A DNA stretch of 64,000 bases from Bradyrhizobium diazoefficiens USDA 110 (lineage in GTDB: Bacteria > Pseudomonadota > Alphaproteobacteria > Rhizobiales > Xanthobacteraceae), in contig NC_004463.1 in assembly GCF_000011365.1 (NCBI RefSeq), positions 6,992,001-7,056,000 on the forward strand, read 5' to 3'. Positions within the stretch are counted from its first letter, which is position 1; every line of letters begins with the position of its first letter. Positions 17,297-26,430 of this stretch are shown piece by piece. Made by a program: the position numbers and the translations under genes. The notes below the pieces were generated by a model, which saw nothing but the letters and a program-made list of their open reading frames with translations, made no database searches and was not told the origin of the DNA.

Positions 17297-18184
17297 TCAG
17301 ATCTCGAACGCCCATTGTTCGGCCGCCACGGCATATTTTCCGCCTTCTCGGCGCATGTAGCCGAAGCCGGGAAAATGGAGATGCATGCCCCCGATCAAGA
17401 GGTCATCGGTTACGACCATGTCGAAGATCATTTGGCGCGCCTTGGCTGCCGCTTCCGGATCGACGTCGAACTGCATCGTCACGTGCGGAGCCGCCACCTG
17501 GATTTCAGGCACGTGCACAGTGTCTCCCCAGACAATCATCGATTGGTCACCGGAGGAGATGACATAGGCCGTGTGCCCCGGCGTGTGTCCGGAGATCGGG
17601 ATGGCCGTCACTCCCGGCAGGACACTTCCGCTCTTGAAGGTGCGAACGCGGTCGGCGGCCATGTATGGTTTCAATTGGATCCGGCCGGCCTCGAAGTAGC
17701 GGCGGCGCTGACGCTCCGGCGCCCTCTCCATCTCCTCGTCGTCGAACCAATGATCGATCTCGTTCTCATGGACGATCACCTCGGCATTGGGAAATAGCCG
17801 CGTGCCGCTGGTTGCATCGGTCAAGCCGTTGGAGTGATCCGGATGTATATGCGTGAGCAGAACGCCATCGACCGCTGCCGGGTCGATGCCCGCCGCGGCG
17901 AGATTGGCCGGCAAGCGACCGCAGGTGGGGCCCATGATGTCTGCCGAGCCGCAATCGATGAGGTACGTGCGGCCCCCAAAACGCAGGGCGAAGGCGTTTA
18001 CCGAAATGCGAGGCGGCGAGATCCGGTGCTCCCTCAAAAGCACGTCCTTGATCTCCGGTTCCTGCATGTTCCGAAAGATCCCATATCCCAAGTCGACGTA
18101 GCCATCACTCAAGCCGGTGACCAGAACGTCGCCGAGTTTCCGGTGATAGACGCCAGCCACCTGCTCAGACGGCAAATTCTTCAT
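17297..18184 (-). CDS. Metallo-beta-lactamase-fold hydrolase
   Basis: The start at ATG 18182-18184 follows GGAGAG by about 6 bp. The 295-residue protein has the metal-binding HIHPDH motif (H112, H114, D116, H117), further ligands in SGHTPGHT and WGDTVH, and a late His in GGMHLHFPGFG. The layout resembles N-acyl-homoserine lactonases and other lactone or thioester hydrolases. Within a long acid-degrading operon, a lactonase or CoA-thioester hydrolase is a better guess than quorum quenching. No signal peptide is visible, so it should be cytoplasmic. Confidence 0.75.
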   Translation of the reverse strand: MKNLPSEQVAGVYHRKLGDVLVTGLSDGYVDLGYGIFRNMQEPEIKDVLLREHRISPPRISVNAFALRFGGRTYLIDCGSADIMGPTCGRLPANLAAAGIDPAAVDGVLLTHIHPDHSNGLTDATSGTRLFPNAEVIVHENEIDHWFDDEEMERAPERQRRRYFEAGRIQLKPYMAADRVRTFKSGSVLPGVTAIPISGHTPGHTAYVISSGDQSMIVWGDTVHVPEIQVAAPHVTMQFDVDPEAAAKARQMIFDMVVTDDLLIGGMHLHFPGFGYMRREGGKYAVAAEQWAFEI

Positions 18185-18244
18185 CTCGCACTCTCCTTCC
18201 AAGGCAGTTCGAAAATCTCAGGCTCGTTCTGTCGAATTTGTGAG

Positions 18245-19639
18245 CTACAGGCGACGCGACGCTTCATCATGCGTCGGTCCGATCGCCGTCAGCCGCAACT
18301 CGCGGATCGAGCCCAACCGCTCGATATCCCAGAGCTGATCGAACAGGATGGTTGCCTGGTTCCGGTCGAAGACGCGCGTCGCGCAATCCAGAAACTTGTC
18401 CTGCAGCTCCCCTCGCGTCAGGGGCTCTTGCCAACTTCCCTTGGCATAGGCGACGGGTTCGCAAGTCAGAATTTCGCCCGACGTCAGTTCGATACTGACC
18501 TGATCGGCCGGCGCGAACGGCTGATCACCTTCCATCACTTCGGTCGTGGTCGAGCATCTGACCTTCGCGATGATGTCCTTGACATCGTCCCGGCAAACGA
18601 ACGCATCGCTTAGCTCGGCAAGGCCCACCCTTCCGGCGATCAGGGCTGCTGCCATCGCGAATTCCATGCTGAACTTCGCTTCGAGGCCGGTTCGTGGGTT
18701 GCTGTTTCGCAGCATCAGCTTTTGGGTGATGCCAGTATGAACCCGGATTTCCCCAACCCGCTCCGGCTTCAGCCCATGCTTGCCGACCAAACCAAGCATG
18801 GCATCGATCGAACGGTGGGTGGCATAGCAAGTTGGATAGCGTTTCACATTGACGCCGAGATGCGCCAAACGCCAGTTGGCACCGATATCGATCGTCCCGT
18901 TCTCGATCCGCGGCTGTCCCGATGGCGAGTGCGCGCGCAAAAAGCCTGTTCGGTGTTCGAGCACGTCGAGCGAGCCCGTAAAGCCCTGCTCCGCCAATCG
19001 GGCGGCGATGACACCCGATTGCGCCGTCCGTCCTGCATGGAGAGACTTCGTCATGGTGCCGAAATTCGCGACGAGGCCTGAGGCGAGCGATGCGGCAATT
19101 GCAATGGCGTGAGCGGTCTTTTCGGAGTCGAGACGGCGGATATTGGCGCAGGCGGCGGCAGTTGCGACCGCGCCCATCACCGCGGTCGGATGGAAGCCTC
19201 GCTCGTGCAACTGCCCAGGCTCCAGCGCGGCGAGTTGCGCCCATAGCTCGTAGCCCCCGACATAGGCCGTCACCATGTCGGGTCCGCTCGCCCCGCGCGA
19301 CCAGCCCTCAGCCAGGATAGCCGGCACGAGCACCGCGCTCGGGTGGCCCGCAAGCGCCACGTCGTCATAGTCGAGCACGTGAGCAGCGACACCGTTGACC
19401 AGCGCCGCATCCGAAGCAGTCAGATTGCGCCCGGAGGGTATTTCCGGCGCTCCGTCGTTCTGCGTGGAAGACGTCGACATCGCGGAGACGATTCGAACCG
19501 CCTCCTCGGCGGCACCGGCGATCATCACTCCGACGCAATCGGTGATCCCGGTGCGCGCAGCGTCCCGGCACGCCTGGGGCGGATCGGATGCCTTCAGGCT
19601 TGCCACGAAGCTCGCCGTTTGGCGGGTGATTGCAAGCAT
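18245..19639 (-). CDS. MmgE/PrpD-family protein
   Basis: A 464-residue protein starting at ATG 19637-19639, preceded by TGAGGAG. It is of normal length for the family, with the helical lobe (VNGVAAHVLDYDDVALAGHPSA, about 77-98) and the catalytic-region motif HAGRTAQSGVIAARLAEQGF. The family includes 2-methylcitrate dehydratase, cis-aconitate decarboxylase and iminodisuccinate epimerase, so it handles branched polycarboxylates. Beside a CoA transferase, acyl-CoA dehydrogenase, crotonase and HMG-CoA-lyase-like gene, a step on a branched C5 to C7 dicarboxylate is likely. The exact reaction cannot be told. Confidence 0.8.
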   Translation of the reverse strand: MLAITRQTASFVASLKASDPPQACRDAARTGITDCVGVMIAGAAEEAVRIVSAMSTSSTQNDGAPEIPSGRNLTASDAALVNGVAAHVLDYDDVALAGHPSAVLVPAILAEGWSRGASGPDMVTAYVGGYELWAQLAALEPGQLHERGFHPTAVMGAVATAAACANIRRLDSEKTAHAIAIAASLASGLVANFGTMTKSLHAGRTAQSGVIAARLAEQGFTGSLDVLEHRTGFLRAHSPSGQPRIENGTIDIGANWRLAHLGVNVKRYPTCYATHRSIDAMLGLVGKHGLKPERVGEIRVHTGITQKLMLRNSNPRTGLEAKFSMEFAMAAALIAGRVGLAELSDAFVCRDDVKDIIAKVRCSTTTEVMEGDQPFAPADQVSIELTSGEILTCEPVAYAKGSWQEPLTRGELQDKFLDCATRVFDRNQATILFDQLWDIERLGSIRELRLTAIGPTHDEASRRL

Positions 19640-19649
19640 GATCGTCTCC

Positions 19650-20852
19650 TCAGTACGATCGTGGAAGACCCAGCACATGCTGCGCGACAAAGGCGAGAAT
19701 CATATTGGTCGAGATCGGCGCCGTCTGATAAAGGCGCACCTCCCGCCACTTTCGCTCGACGTCGTATTCCTGGGCGAAAGCAAAACCGCCGTGGGTCTGG
19801 AATGCCGTGTCCGCCGCCTTCCAGGTCGCCTCCGAGGCCAGCAGCTTCGCGATGTTCGCATCCGATCCGCAGGGCCGCCCGGCCTGAAACAGCGCCGCGG
19901 CTCGACGACACATCATGTCGGCGGCCTCAAGCTCCGCGTAGGCCCGCGCCAACGGAAACTGGATTCCCTGGTTCTGACCGATGGGGCGGCCAAAGACACT
20001 TCTCTCGCGCGCGTAGGCGACGCCCTTGTTGAGAAGCCAGCGGCCATCTCCGACGCATTCGGACGCGACCAGAATGCGCTCGGCGTTCATCCCGTCGAGA
20101 ATGTAGCGGAAGCCGTGGCCCTCCTCTCCGATCAGATTCTCGGCCGGCACACGGAGATTCTCGATGAACACTTCGGTCGTGTTGTGATTGATCATCGCCT
20201 TGATGGGACGGATTTCGAGTCCATGGCCCTTGGCTTCGCGCAGGTCGACGACAAAGACCGAGAGCCCATCCGTTCGCTTCTTCACCTGGTCCAGGGGCGT
20301 GGTGCGTGCCAGAAGCAGCATGAGATCGGAGTGCAACGCCCGCGACGTCCAGATCTTCTGTCCGTTGACGACATAGATGTCGCCTCGTCGTTCCGCGCGG
20401 GTCTTGAGCTGGGTCGTGTCGGAGCCCGTGTTCGGCTCGGTCACGCCAAAGGCCTGCAGGCGGAGCTTTCCTTCCGCGATGTCCGGCAAGTATGCCCGCT
20501 TCTGCCTCTCGCTGCCGTGACGAAGCAGCGTACCCATGATGTACATCTGCGCATGCGCGGGACTTGCCGCGCAACCATTCGCGTTGATCTCCTCGAGGAT
20601 CACCGCAGCCGCGCGCAAAGGCAGGCCCGAGCCGCCGTATTCCTCGGGAATCAATGCGCCGAGAAAACCCGCCTCCGTCAGGGCTTCGACAAATTCAGTC
20701 GGATAGCCGCTACGATCTTCGAGAGCACGCCAGTATTCTCCCGGAAACTTCGCGCATATCTTCCGAACCGTGGCGCGCAGCTCCGGAAAGTCCTCCCCGA
20801 GGGCGACGCTGACCTCGGCATCGGCCGCAACGGCCGGCTCGTGATCGTTCAT
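19650..20852 (-). CDS. Acyl-CoA dehydrogenase
   Basis: Start ATG 20850-20852 follows a GAAGGGA site. The 400-residue flavoprotein shows the N-terminal helical domain (GFLGALIPEEYGGSGLP), the middle domain FAD and substrate motif FGVTEPNTGSDTTQLKTRA, IWTSRALHSDLM, and the C-terminal helical domain with FQTHGGFAFAQEYDVERKWR. It should oxidise a saturated acyl-CoA to the 2-enoyl-CoA, passing electrons to ETF. It lies between the HMG-CoA-lyase-like and PrpD genes. Reading TSRALHSD in place of the common TNAxxAD is a mild deviation. Confidence 0.88.
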   Translation of the reverse strand: MNDHEPAVAADAEVSVALGEDFPELRATVRKICAKFPGEYWRALEDRSGYPTEFVEALTEAGFLGALIPEEYGGSGLPLRAAAVILEEINANGCAASPAHAQMYIMGTLLRHGSERQKRAYLPDIAEGKLRLQAFGVTEPNTGSDTTQLKTRAERRGDIYVVNGQKIWTSRALHSDLMLLLARTTPLDQVKKRTDGLSVFVVDLREAKGHGLEIRPIKAMINHNTTEVFIENLRVPAENLIGEEGHGFRYILDGMNAERILVASECVGDGRWLLNKGVAYARERSVFGRPIGQNQGIQFPLARAYAELEAADMMCRRAAALFQAGRPCGSDANIAKLLASEATWKAADTAFQTHGGFAFAQEYDVERKWREVRLYQTAPISTNMILAFVAQHVLGLPRSY

Positions 20853-20863
20853 GGCAGATCCCT

Positions 20864-21799
20864 TCAAACGGCAGCAGTCGTGTGAGCGTGATAGGTCTTG
20901 GGCAGCCCCGCTCGCGCGATGGCTCCGGAAAAGCGTTCACCCGGCAGCCAGGTTTCGACTTCGCGACGAAAGGCGACGAGTGCTTCGACGTCGGCACCAG
21001 TATCGAATCCGAGCTGCTCCAAAAGAAAGACGGTGTCCTCCGTATCGATGTTGCCGGTCGCACCGGGTGCGAACGGGCAACCGCCAAGTCCGGCAACAGA
21101 AGCGTCGAAGGCCCGCACCCCGGCGTCGAGCGCTGCGGCAACGTTTGCCAGCCCCAACCCGCGGGTGTCGTGGAAATGACAGGCGACCGGGACCTGCCCC
21201 ACCGCGGCGATCACCTCCTTCATGAGGGCTTGGACCTGGCGCGGATGGCCGTAGCCGACCGTGTCGGCGATGGTGATCTCATCGGCTCCCATCTCGGCGA
21301 GCCGGCCCGCGATTTCCACGACCCGCGAGTTCGACACGGCGCCGGAGATCGTACAGCCGAATGCCGTTGCGATTCCGGCGCCCAGCGCGATAGGCGCTCC
21401 GACGCGCTGATCGCGCGCCGCAACGATGCGGGCAAAGTCCTCAAGCGATTGTTCCGTGGTGCGACGTACGTTCGCCAGATTGTGCTGCTCGCTCGCGGAG
21501 AGCACATAGTTCACCTGCGGGACGCCAAGAGCGAAGGCCCGTTCTGCGCCGCGGAGGTTCGGCACGAGGGCCGACGGCCGGCATCCGGCAATGGCCATCG
21601 CGCCGCGTGCGACCTCCTCCGCGTCGCCAAACTGCGGAATGAGCTTTGGCGGAACAAACGAGGTCACCTCGATTTCATGGATACCGGCTGCGACCACGCG
21701 TCGACACCAAGCGAGCTTGCGCTCAGTCGGCAGGATCGTCCCGACCATCTGGAGCCCATCCCTGGGCCCTACCTCGCGGACATGGGCTTTTTCGCGCAT
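20864..21799 (-). CDS. Hydroxymethylglutaryl-CoA lyase-like enzyme
   Basis: From ATG 21797-21799 the 311-residue protein begins MREKAHVREVGPRDGLQ, the DRE-TIM lyase start with the catalytic Arg and Asp in GPRDG. TSFVPPKLIPQ, the metal His pair HFHDTRGLGLAN and the HMG-CoA-lyase signature GGCPFAPGATGN with its active-site Cys are all present. It should cleave a 3-hydroxy-3-methyl-acyl-CoA by retro-Claisen reaction, giving acetyl-CoA plus a keto acid. The neighbouring CoA transferase and crotonase fit HMG-CoA or a homologue such as citramalyl-CoA. The frame continues upstream without similarity, so the longer start was dropped. Confidence 0.85.
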   Translation of the reverse strand: MREKAHVREVGPRDGLQMVGTILPTERKLAWCRRVVAAGIHEIEVTSFVPPKLIPQFGDAEEVARGAMAIAGCRPSALVPNLRGAERAFALGVPQVNYVLSASEQHNLANVRRTTEQSLEDFARIVAARDQRVGAPIALGAGIATAFGCTISGAVSNSRVVEIAGRLAEMGADEITIADTVGYGHPRQVQALMKEVIAAVGQVPVACHFHDTRGLGLANVAAALDAGVRAFDASVAGLGGCPFAPGATGNIDTEDTVFLLEQLGFDTGADVEALVAFRREVETWLPGERFSGAIARAGLPKTYHAHTTAAV

Positions 21800-21815
21800 T
21801 CTGGCTTCCTTGTCG

Positions 21816-22610
21816 TTACTTGCCTTGGAAGGTCGGCTTGCGGCGCTCGTTGAATGCAAGCACGCCCTCGCGGCGATCCGCCGTCGGCACAAGACGGTTG
21901 TATGCTTCGATCTCGAAGGCGAGGCCGTCGGCCAACGACATCTGAAGGCCGCGATGGATGGACTGCTTGGCCTGGCGCACTGAGAGCGGACCATTGCCGG
22001 CGATGCGATCGGCGATCGCGAGCGTCGCATCGAGCAACTGATCTTGCTCCAGCACCCTGTTCACAAGGCCCCAACGCTCCGCTTCCTCAGCCGTGAACGG
22101 CAAACCGGAAAGGATGAGCTCCTTGGCCCGGCGCTCGCCGACGGCGCGGGGCAAATTCTGCGTGCCGCCGGCTCCCGGCATGATTCCGAGCGTCACCTCA
22201 GTCAGGGCAAACCGCGCGTTTCGCGATGCGTAGACGAAGTCGACCGCCGCGGCGATTTCGCACCCGCCGCCGTAGGCCGCGCCGTTCACCGCGGCGACCA
22301 CCGGGATTGGACAGCCAATGATGGCGCGGAGCATGCGCTCGAAGACAAGGTGCTGGGCCTGCCATGCCTCGTCGGTCATTCCGTTGCGCTGTTTCAGATC
22401 GCCGCCTGCGCAAAACGCCTTCGTGCCGCTTCCGGTCAGGACCACGGCGCGAAGCTGCTCCAGATCCACGGAGAGCCCTTCGAAGAGCTCCATCAAATCG
22501 AGGCCCATCTGCGTATTCATCGCATTCGAGGCCTCGGGCCGGTTCAACGTGACAAGCAGGACGTGATTGTCACGCCGCTCCGTGGCTATCGTCTCGTAAT
22601 CACTTCGCAT
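21816..22610 (-). CDS. Enoyl-CoA hydratase/isomerase (crotonase family)
   Basis: A 264-residue crotonase starting at ATG 22608-22610. The oxyanion-hole segments are KAFCAGGDL and NGAAYGGGCE. Both classical catalytic glutamates are kept at E118 (GGGCE) and E138 (TEVTLGIMPGAGGTQNL), so true hydratase activity is likely. The 5' end overlaps the CoA-transferase gene by 11 bp. It would hydrate the enoyl-CoA made by the acyl-CoA dehydrogenase for the lyase downstream. Confidence 0.88.
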   Translation of the reverse strand: MRSDYETIATERRDNHVLLVTLNRPEASNAMNTQMGLDLMELFEGLSVDLEQLRAVVLTGSGTKAFCAGGDLKQRNGMTDEAWQAQHLVFERMLRAIIGCPIPVVAAVNGAAYGGGCEIAAAVDFVYASRNARFALTEVTLGIMPGAGGTQNLPRAVGERRAKELILSGLPFTAEEAERWGLVNRVLEQDQLLDATLAIADRIAGNGPLSVRQAKQSIHRGLQMSLADGLAFEIEAYNRLVPTADRREGVLAFNERRKPTFQGK

Positions 22611-23811
22611 TGACCGCCTCCTTGCTCGCTTGTGTCCGGAGGATTGCGTTGTGCTCACCCAGTCTCGGAGCTTGCGTGCGGGCTCGCGGGCGCGCGCCAT
22701 CGAAGGCGAGCGGTATACCGACGAGGTCGATCTCGTCGCCGACACACCGCACGGTCATCTCGAGCGCGCTGGTCTGGGGATGCATCGCGACCTGATCGAC
22801 GCTGAGAAGCGGCGCGTTGGGCACGCCGGCTTCATCCAGAAGCTTGCCAAGGGCCTCGGCAGAGTACCGAAGCGCCGCCACTTCAATCTGCGGGATCAAC
22901 CGGTCGCGGTTCGCGACACGCGCGGCGTTCGTCACGAAGGCCGGATCGACACTCAGAGCTTCAAGGCCGAGCGCGCCGCACAGCTTGCGAAAGAGGTTGT
23001 CGTTGCCTGCGGCAATCATGAGCCAACCGTCACTGGCCTGGAAAGCCTGATAGGGCACGATTTCGGCGGCGCCCGAGCCATGGGGTTTGCGCACCTCTCC
23101 GGACGCGGCAAAGCCTGCGAGCGGCCCGGTCATCCAGGCAAGACCTGTCTCGTAGAGCGAGGTCGAGACTGTTCGCCCTTCACGGCCGTTCATGCGTGCG
23201 ATCAACCCCGCGAGCAGCCCGATAATGGCCCACATGCCGGATCCCATGTCAACGAGCGAAACGCCCACCCGCACCGGCGGACGGTCGCCCTCTCCCGTCA
23301 CGCTCATGATTCCCGTGGTGGCCTGCGCCAGCGGATCATAGCCCGGCTTGTTGGCAAGAGGGCCTTTGGCTCCGAAAGCTCCGATATCGCACCAGATCAA
23401 TTCGGGCTTCTCCGCGCGCAGCGTTTCGGCGGTCAAACCGAATTTGTCGAGGATGCCCGGCCGCAGATTTTGGATGACCGCATCCGCCTGCTCCACGATG
23501 AGCGATTTCAGCCTCGCGCAGTCCTGCGCATCGCCGAAATCGACGGTCACGCCTTCCTTTCCCCGGTTGAGAGCGTGAAAGAGGCTCGCCGTATCACGCC
23601 AGAATGGCGGCCCCCAACCTCTCGCGTAGTCGCCGCTGCGGGGATTTTCGACCTTGATGACGCGGGCGCCCAGATCGGCCAATATCAGCCCTGCATAGGG
23701 AGCCGCCACGCTGTGCCCAAGTTCGACGACCGTGATGCCTTCGAGAGGGCTGTCGATCTTCGCCATTTTCCGTAAAACTCCCAGTCGCGGCATCGCATTG
23801 TCCGCCGTCAT
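22600..23811 (-). CDS. Family III CoA transferase (CaiB/BaiF)
   Basis: A 403-residue protein whose ATG overlaps the stop of the LivF gene (TAATG), giving translational coupling. Met 16 (MAKIDSPLEGITVVELGH) is a second possible start that fits the usual N-terminus. The CoA-binding fold shows GADVIKVENP-like ARVIKVENPRSGDYARGWGP, and the catalytic Asp is D188 in VSLVDMGSGMWA. It should move CoA from a donor such as succinyl-CoA to the imported carboxylic acid, thereby opening the pathway carried out by the next genes. Confidence 0.88.
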   Translation of the reverse strand: MTADNAMPRLGVLRKMAKIDSPLEGITVVELGHSVAAPYAGLILADLGARVIKVENPRSGDYARGWGPPFWRDTASLFHALNRGKEGVTVDFGDAQDCARLKSLIVEQADAVIQNLRPGILDKFGLTAETLRAEKPELIWCDIGAFGAKGPLANKPGYDPLAQATTGIMSVTGEGDRPPVRVGVSLVDMGSGMWAIIGLLAGLIARMNGREGRTVSTSLYETGLAWMTGPLAGFAASGEVRKPHGSGAAEIVPYQAFQASDGWLMIAAGNDNLFRKLCGALGLEALSVDPAFVTNAARVANRDRLIPQIEVAALRYSAEALGKLLDEAGVPNAPLLSVDQVAMHPQTSALEMTVRCVGDEIDLVGIPLAFDGARPRARTQAPRLGEHNAILRTQASKEAVNAK

Positions 23812-24506
23812 TAGAGGTACTCTTCCGCGAGAGCGACCTCGCGGATTTCCTCGATACTGCCGCTGCGTCGGATCTCGCCGCCGCGTACGACGTAACCGCG
23901 GGTCGCGAGCTTCAGCGCCGGACGTGCCATCTGCTCTGTCATCAGGATGGTCGTGCCCCGCGACTGCATGTGCCGGATGGCCTCGCTGATCCGTGCGATC
24001 CAGACCGGTGCAAGCCCGAGGAAAGGCTCATCCAGCAGCAGGAGCTTCGGGGACGAAGCCATCGCCCGGGCGATCGCGACGACCTGCTGCTGGCCGCCCG
24101 ACAACTGACCGGCCGGGTGCTCGGAGCGCTCGCTCAGCAGCGGGAAGATGCCGCAGAGCCATTGCCAGGCGTCGCGCTGCAGCACCGCGCCGCGCCTGCA
24201 GGCGCCGCTCAGAACATTGTCGCGCACCGACATGGTGGGAAACACGCGACGTCCCTCGGGCGAATAGCCGATCCCGGCCCGGGCGCGAGCATCGCACGAA
24301 GCACGAGTGATGTCCTTGCCGTTGAAGCTCATAACACCTTGCGAGGAGGCGACGAGACCGATCACGGCATTGATGAGGCTCGACTTGCCGGCTCCGTTGG
24401 CGCCGACCAATAGAACCGTCTCGCCCTTCTGCACGTCGATCGATATGCCGCGCAGCGCGGCGATTCCGCCGTAGTGCAACTCGAGGTTCCGGACTGTCAG
24501 CATCAA
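23811..24506 (-). CDS. livF: Branched-chain-type ABC importer ATPase (LivF)
   Basis: A 231-residue ATPase with Walker A GANGAGKSS (about 34-42), signature LSGGQQQVVAIARA and Walker B LLLLDEPFLGLAP. The short length without a regulatory domain and PEGRRVFPTMSV are LivF features. It pairs with the LivG protein of the next gene upstream, overlapping it by 4 bp, and powers import of the organic acid bound by the protein at 27310-28497. Confidence 0.88.
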   Translation of the reverse strand: MMLTVRNLELHYGGIAALRGISIDVQKGETVLLVGANGAGKSSLINAVIGLVASSQGVMSFNGKDITRASCDARARAGIGYSPEGRRVFPTMSVRDNVLSGACRRGAVLQRDAWQWLCGIFPLLSERSEHPAGQLSGGQQQVVAIARAMASSPKLLLLDEPFLGLAPVWIARISEAIRHMQSRGTTILMTEQMARPALKLATRGYVVRGGEIRRSGSIEEIREVALAEEYL

Positions 24507-25396
24507 CGCGCCTCCTCGTCGACCGCTCCGAGATAGGCGTCGATGACATCCTTTCGAGAAAGCACCTCCGCCGGATCGCCTTCGGCCAGCACCCGCCCGG
24601 AATCAAGCACGAGGACCCTCGGACAGAGCCTGCGCACCAGTTCCATGTCGTGCTCGACGATCACGACTGCGCAACCGAACTCACGCCTCATGTGATCGAC
24701 GAAGATGTCGATCCGCGGGCGTTCCCGGTGCTCCAGCCCGGCCGCGGGCTCGTCAAGAAGGAGCACCTTCGGACTCGTCGCGCAGACCAGAACCAATCCG
24801 AGCATTTTCTGCAACCCATAGGGCAGCTTGTCGCTCTGCACCGAGAGATAGGGCTCGAGCCCGAATGCCTCGACCAGCGGAGAGAGCTTTTTCCAAGCAC
24901 TGCTCTCGCCTCGACTGAATCGCACTGCTCGAGAGATATTTTCCCGGATCGTCGCGTTACGAAATGTATTCGTTTGCTGGAAACTCCGGATGACGCCGCG
25001 GCGACTGCTCGCGTGTATCGGCCCTCCGGTTATGTCCTCACCGCCGAGCAGAACTCGTCCGGCGCTTGGTCGCAGCATTCCGCAGACGACGTTGATGAGC
25101 GTCGTCTTGCCGGCGCCGTTCGGCCCGATGATGCCCAAGACTTCGCCCGGAGCGACCGTAAAGCTCACATCGCTGAACACATGAAGGCCACCAAAGCTCT
25201 TCCGGATGCCTTCGACTATCAACGTGGCGCCCTTGCGGTCCTCGGGGGAAACCACGGCGGTCCTTTCGATGTTGCGGGGGCCCATGACACCGTGCAAGTT
25301 GCCCGGGCTAAGGTCCTCGAGGACGTTAAGCGAGGTTCCACGCCCTATCGCGCCGGCGTCTTTCTCACTCTCCGGCGATCGACTCGCGAACATCAT
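24503..25396 (-). CDS. livG: Branched-chain-type ABC importer ATPase (LivG)
   Basis: The start at ATG 25394-25396 overlaps the LivM stop by ATGA; the frame is open far upstream, but that part only shadows LivM. The 297-residue protein has about 55 unusual N-terminal residues before the ATPase core begins at LIVEGIRKSFGG. Walker A is GPNGAGKTT, the Q-loop region is SFQQTNTFRNATIREN, and Walker B is VLLLDEPAAGLEHRERPRI. The helical signature reads LPYGLQKML in place of LSGGQ-like LPYGQQR. A second Met or later codon could remove part of the odd N-terminus. Confidence 0.85.
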   Translation of the reverse strand: MMFASRSPESEKDAGAIGRGTSLNVLEDLSPGNLHGVMGPRNIERTAVVSPEDRKGATLIVEGIRKSFGGLHVFSDVSFTVAPGEVLGIIGPNGAGKTTLINVVCGMLRPSAGRVLLGGEDITGGPIHASSRRGVIRSFQQTNTFRNATIRENISRAVRFSRGESSAWKKLSPLVEAFGLEPYLSVQSDKLPYGLQKMLGLVLVCATSPKVLLLDEPAAGLEHRERPRIDIFVDHMRREFGCAVVIVEHDMELVRRLCPRVLVLDSGRVLAEGDPAEVLSRKDVIDAYLGAVDEEAR

Positions 25397-26427
25397 GGCC
25401 GCGACTCCGTGACGGTCGAGGTCGATATCGTCGACGCGGTGTGCCGCGAGCGGCTGGCGCCGGAGGAGGTAAAGGACCGCAAGACTCGCTGCAGAGTTCC
25501 AAGCACACCATCCCGCGCGACGAGGACTACCAGGACGATCAGCGAGCCAAAGAGGAGTTGTGAATACTCGCCGCGGAATGCAAACGCGTCTCCGGCCCAT
25601 ACCAGCAGGATTGCGCCGACGATCGGACCGAGCATGTTGGCTTTGCCGCCGATGATCACGTAGGCGATGTAGTTTACCGATGATAGCGGACTGAACGACG
25701 TCGGATGCGCCGTTAGCAACATATTTGCGAGGGCGAAGCCTGCCAGTCCGGCCACTCCTGCGGCAACGGCAAAGCCGAACGACTTGTAGTGCCAAACCAC
25801 GAGACCAAGGCTTTGAGCGAGCAGCTCATTCTCCTCGATGGCCGCGAAATGCTGGCGCAGGCCGAGAGTCACGGCCGACGTTATCAGCGCTCCGGCGAGC
25901 GCGAGACCGATCGTGATGAGCAGGACGCCCCTGTTGTCGCCCAGTTCGAAACCGAAGAGCGTCACCGCCGGCATGCCGACAAGACCGTTCGATCCGCCGG
26001 TCAATCCCGGGGTCTCGAACAGGACGAGTTGCGTAATCTCGGTCAGAACGAAGGTGACGAGGACGAAATAGACACCGGTCAGACGGAGCACCAGCGCCCC
26101 GAGCGGAAGCGCGAACAGCATGGGCACGAGGAAACTGCACGCCCCCAGGATCAGGACATCGGTCACCCCGTGGCGAAGCCCCAGGAGAGCAGAGGTATAT
26201 GCCCCGATTGCCATGAACGTCGGGACGGCGAACGTCATGAGATTCATGCGCAGCATGATGAAGACGCTGAACGCTGCCGTGACGGCGATGAGCATTTGAT
26301 CCACCAGCGAGTAGATCGCCGGATTCTCGGTGCTCCACGGAACGACGAACGTGAGCGCGATTGCCGCGATGCTCGCCACAGCCGGCAGCCTGCCACTTCG
26401 TGCGGCTTCTTGATTTGACATCAGCAT
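25393..26427 (-). CDS. livM: Branched-chain-type ABC importer permease (LivM)
   Basis: A 344-residue inner-membrane protein with around nine to ten hydrophobic helices. The family segment GGSNGLVGMP (about 144-153) and the C-terminal YIAYVIIGGKANMLGPIVGA (the ATPase-contact region) are clear. It ends with a Ser/Thr/Arg-rich tail of about 25 residues not typical for LivM, which overlaps the start of LivG by 4 bp. It forms the channel with LivH. Confidence 0.88.
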   Translation of the reverse strand: MLMSNQEAARSGRLPAVASIAAIALTFVVPWSTENPAIYSLVDQMLIAVTAAFSVFIMLRMNLMTFAVPTFMAIGAYTSALLGLRHGVTDVLILGACSFLVPMLFALPLGALVLRLTGVYFVLVTFVLTEITQLVLFETPGLTGGSNGLVGMPAVTLFGFELGDNRGVLLITIGLALAGALITSAVTLGLRQHFAAIEENELLAQSLGLVVWHYKSFGFAVAAGVAGLAGFALANMLLTAHPTSFSPLSSVNYIAYVIIGGKANMLGPIVGAILLVWAGDAFAFRGEYSQLLFGSLIVLVVLVARDGVLGTLQRVLRSFTSSGASRSRHTASTISTSTVTESRP

Positions 26428-26430
26428 GAT

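Noticed and set aside
17297..18184. Quorum-quenching N-acyl-homoserine lactonase
   Set aside because: The HxHxDH fold is shared by many hydrolases, and the gene lies in a catabolic operon; a specific AHL role is not supported.
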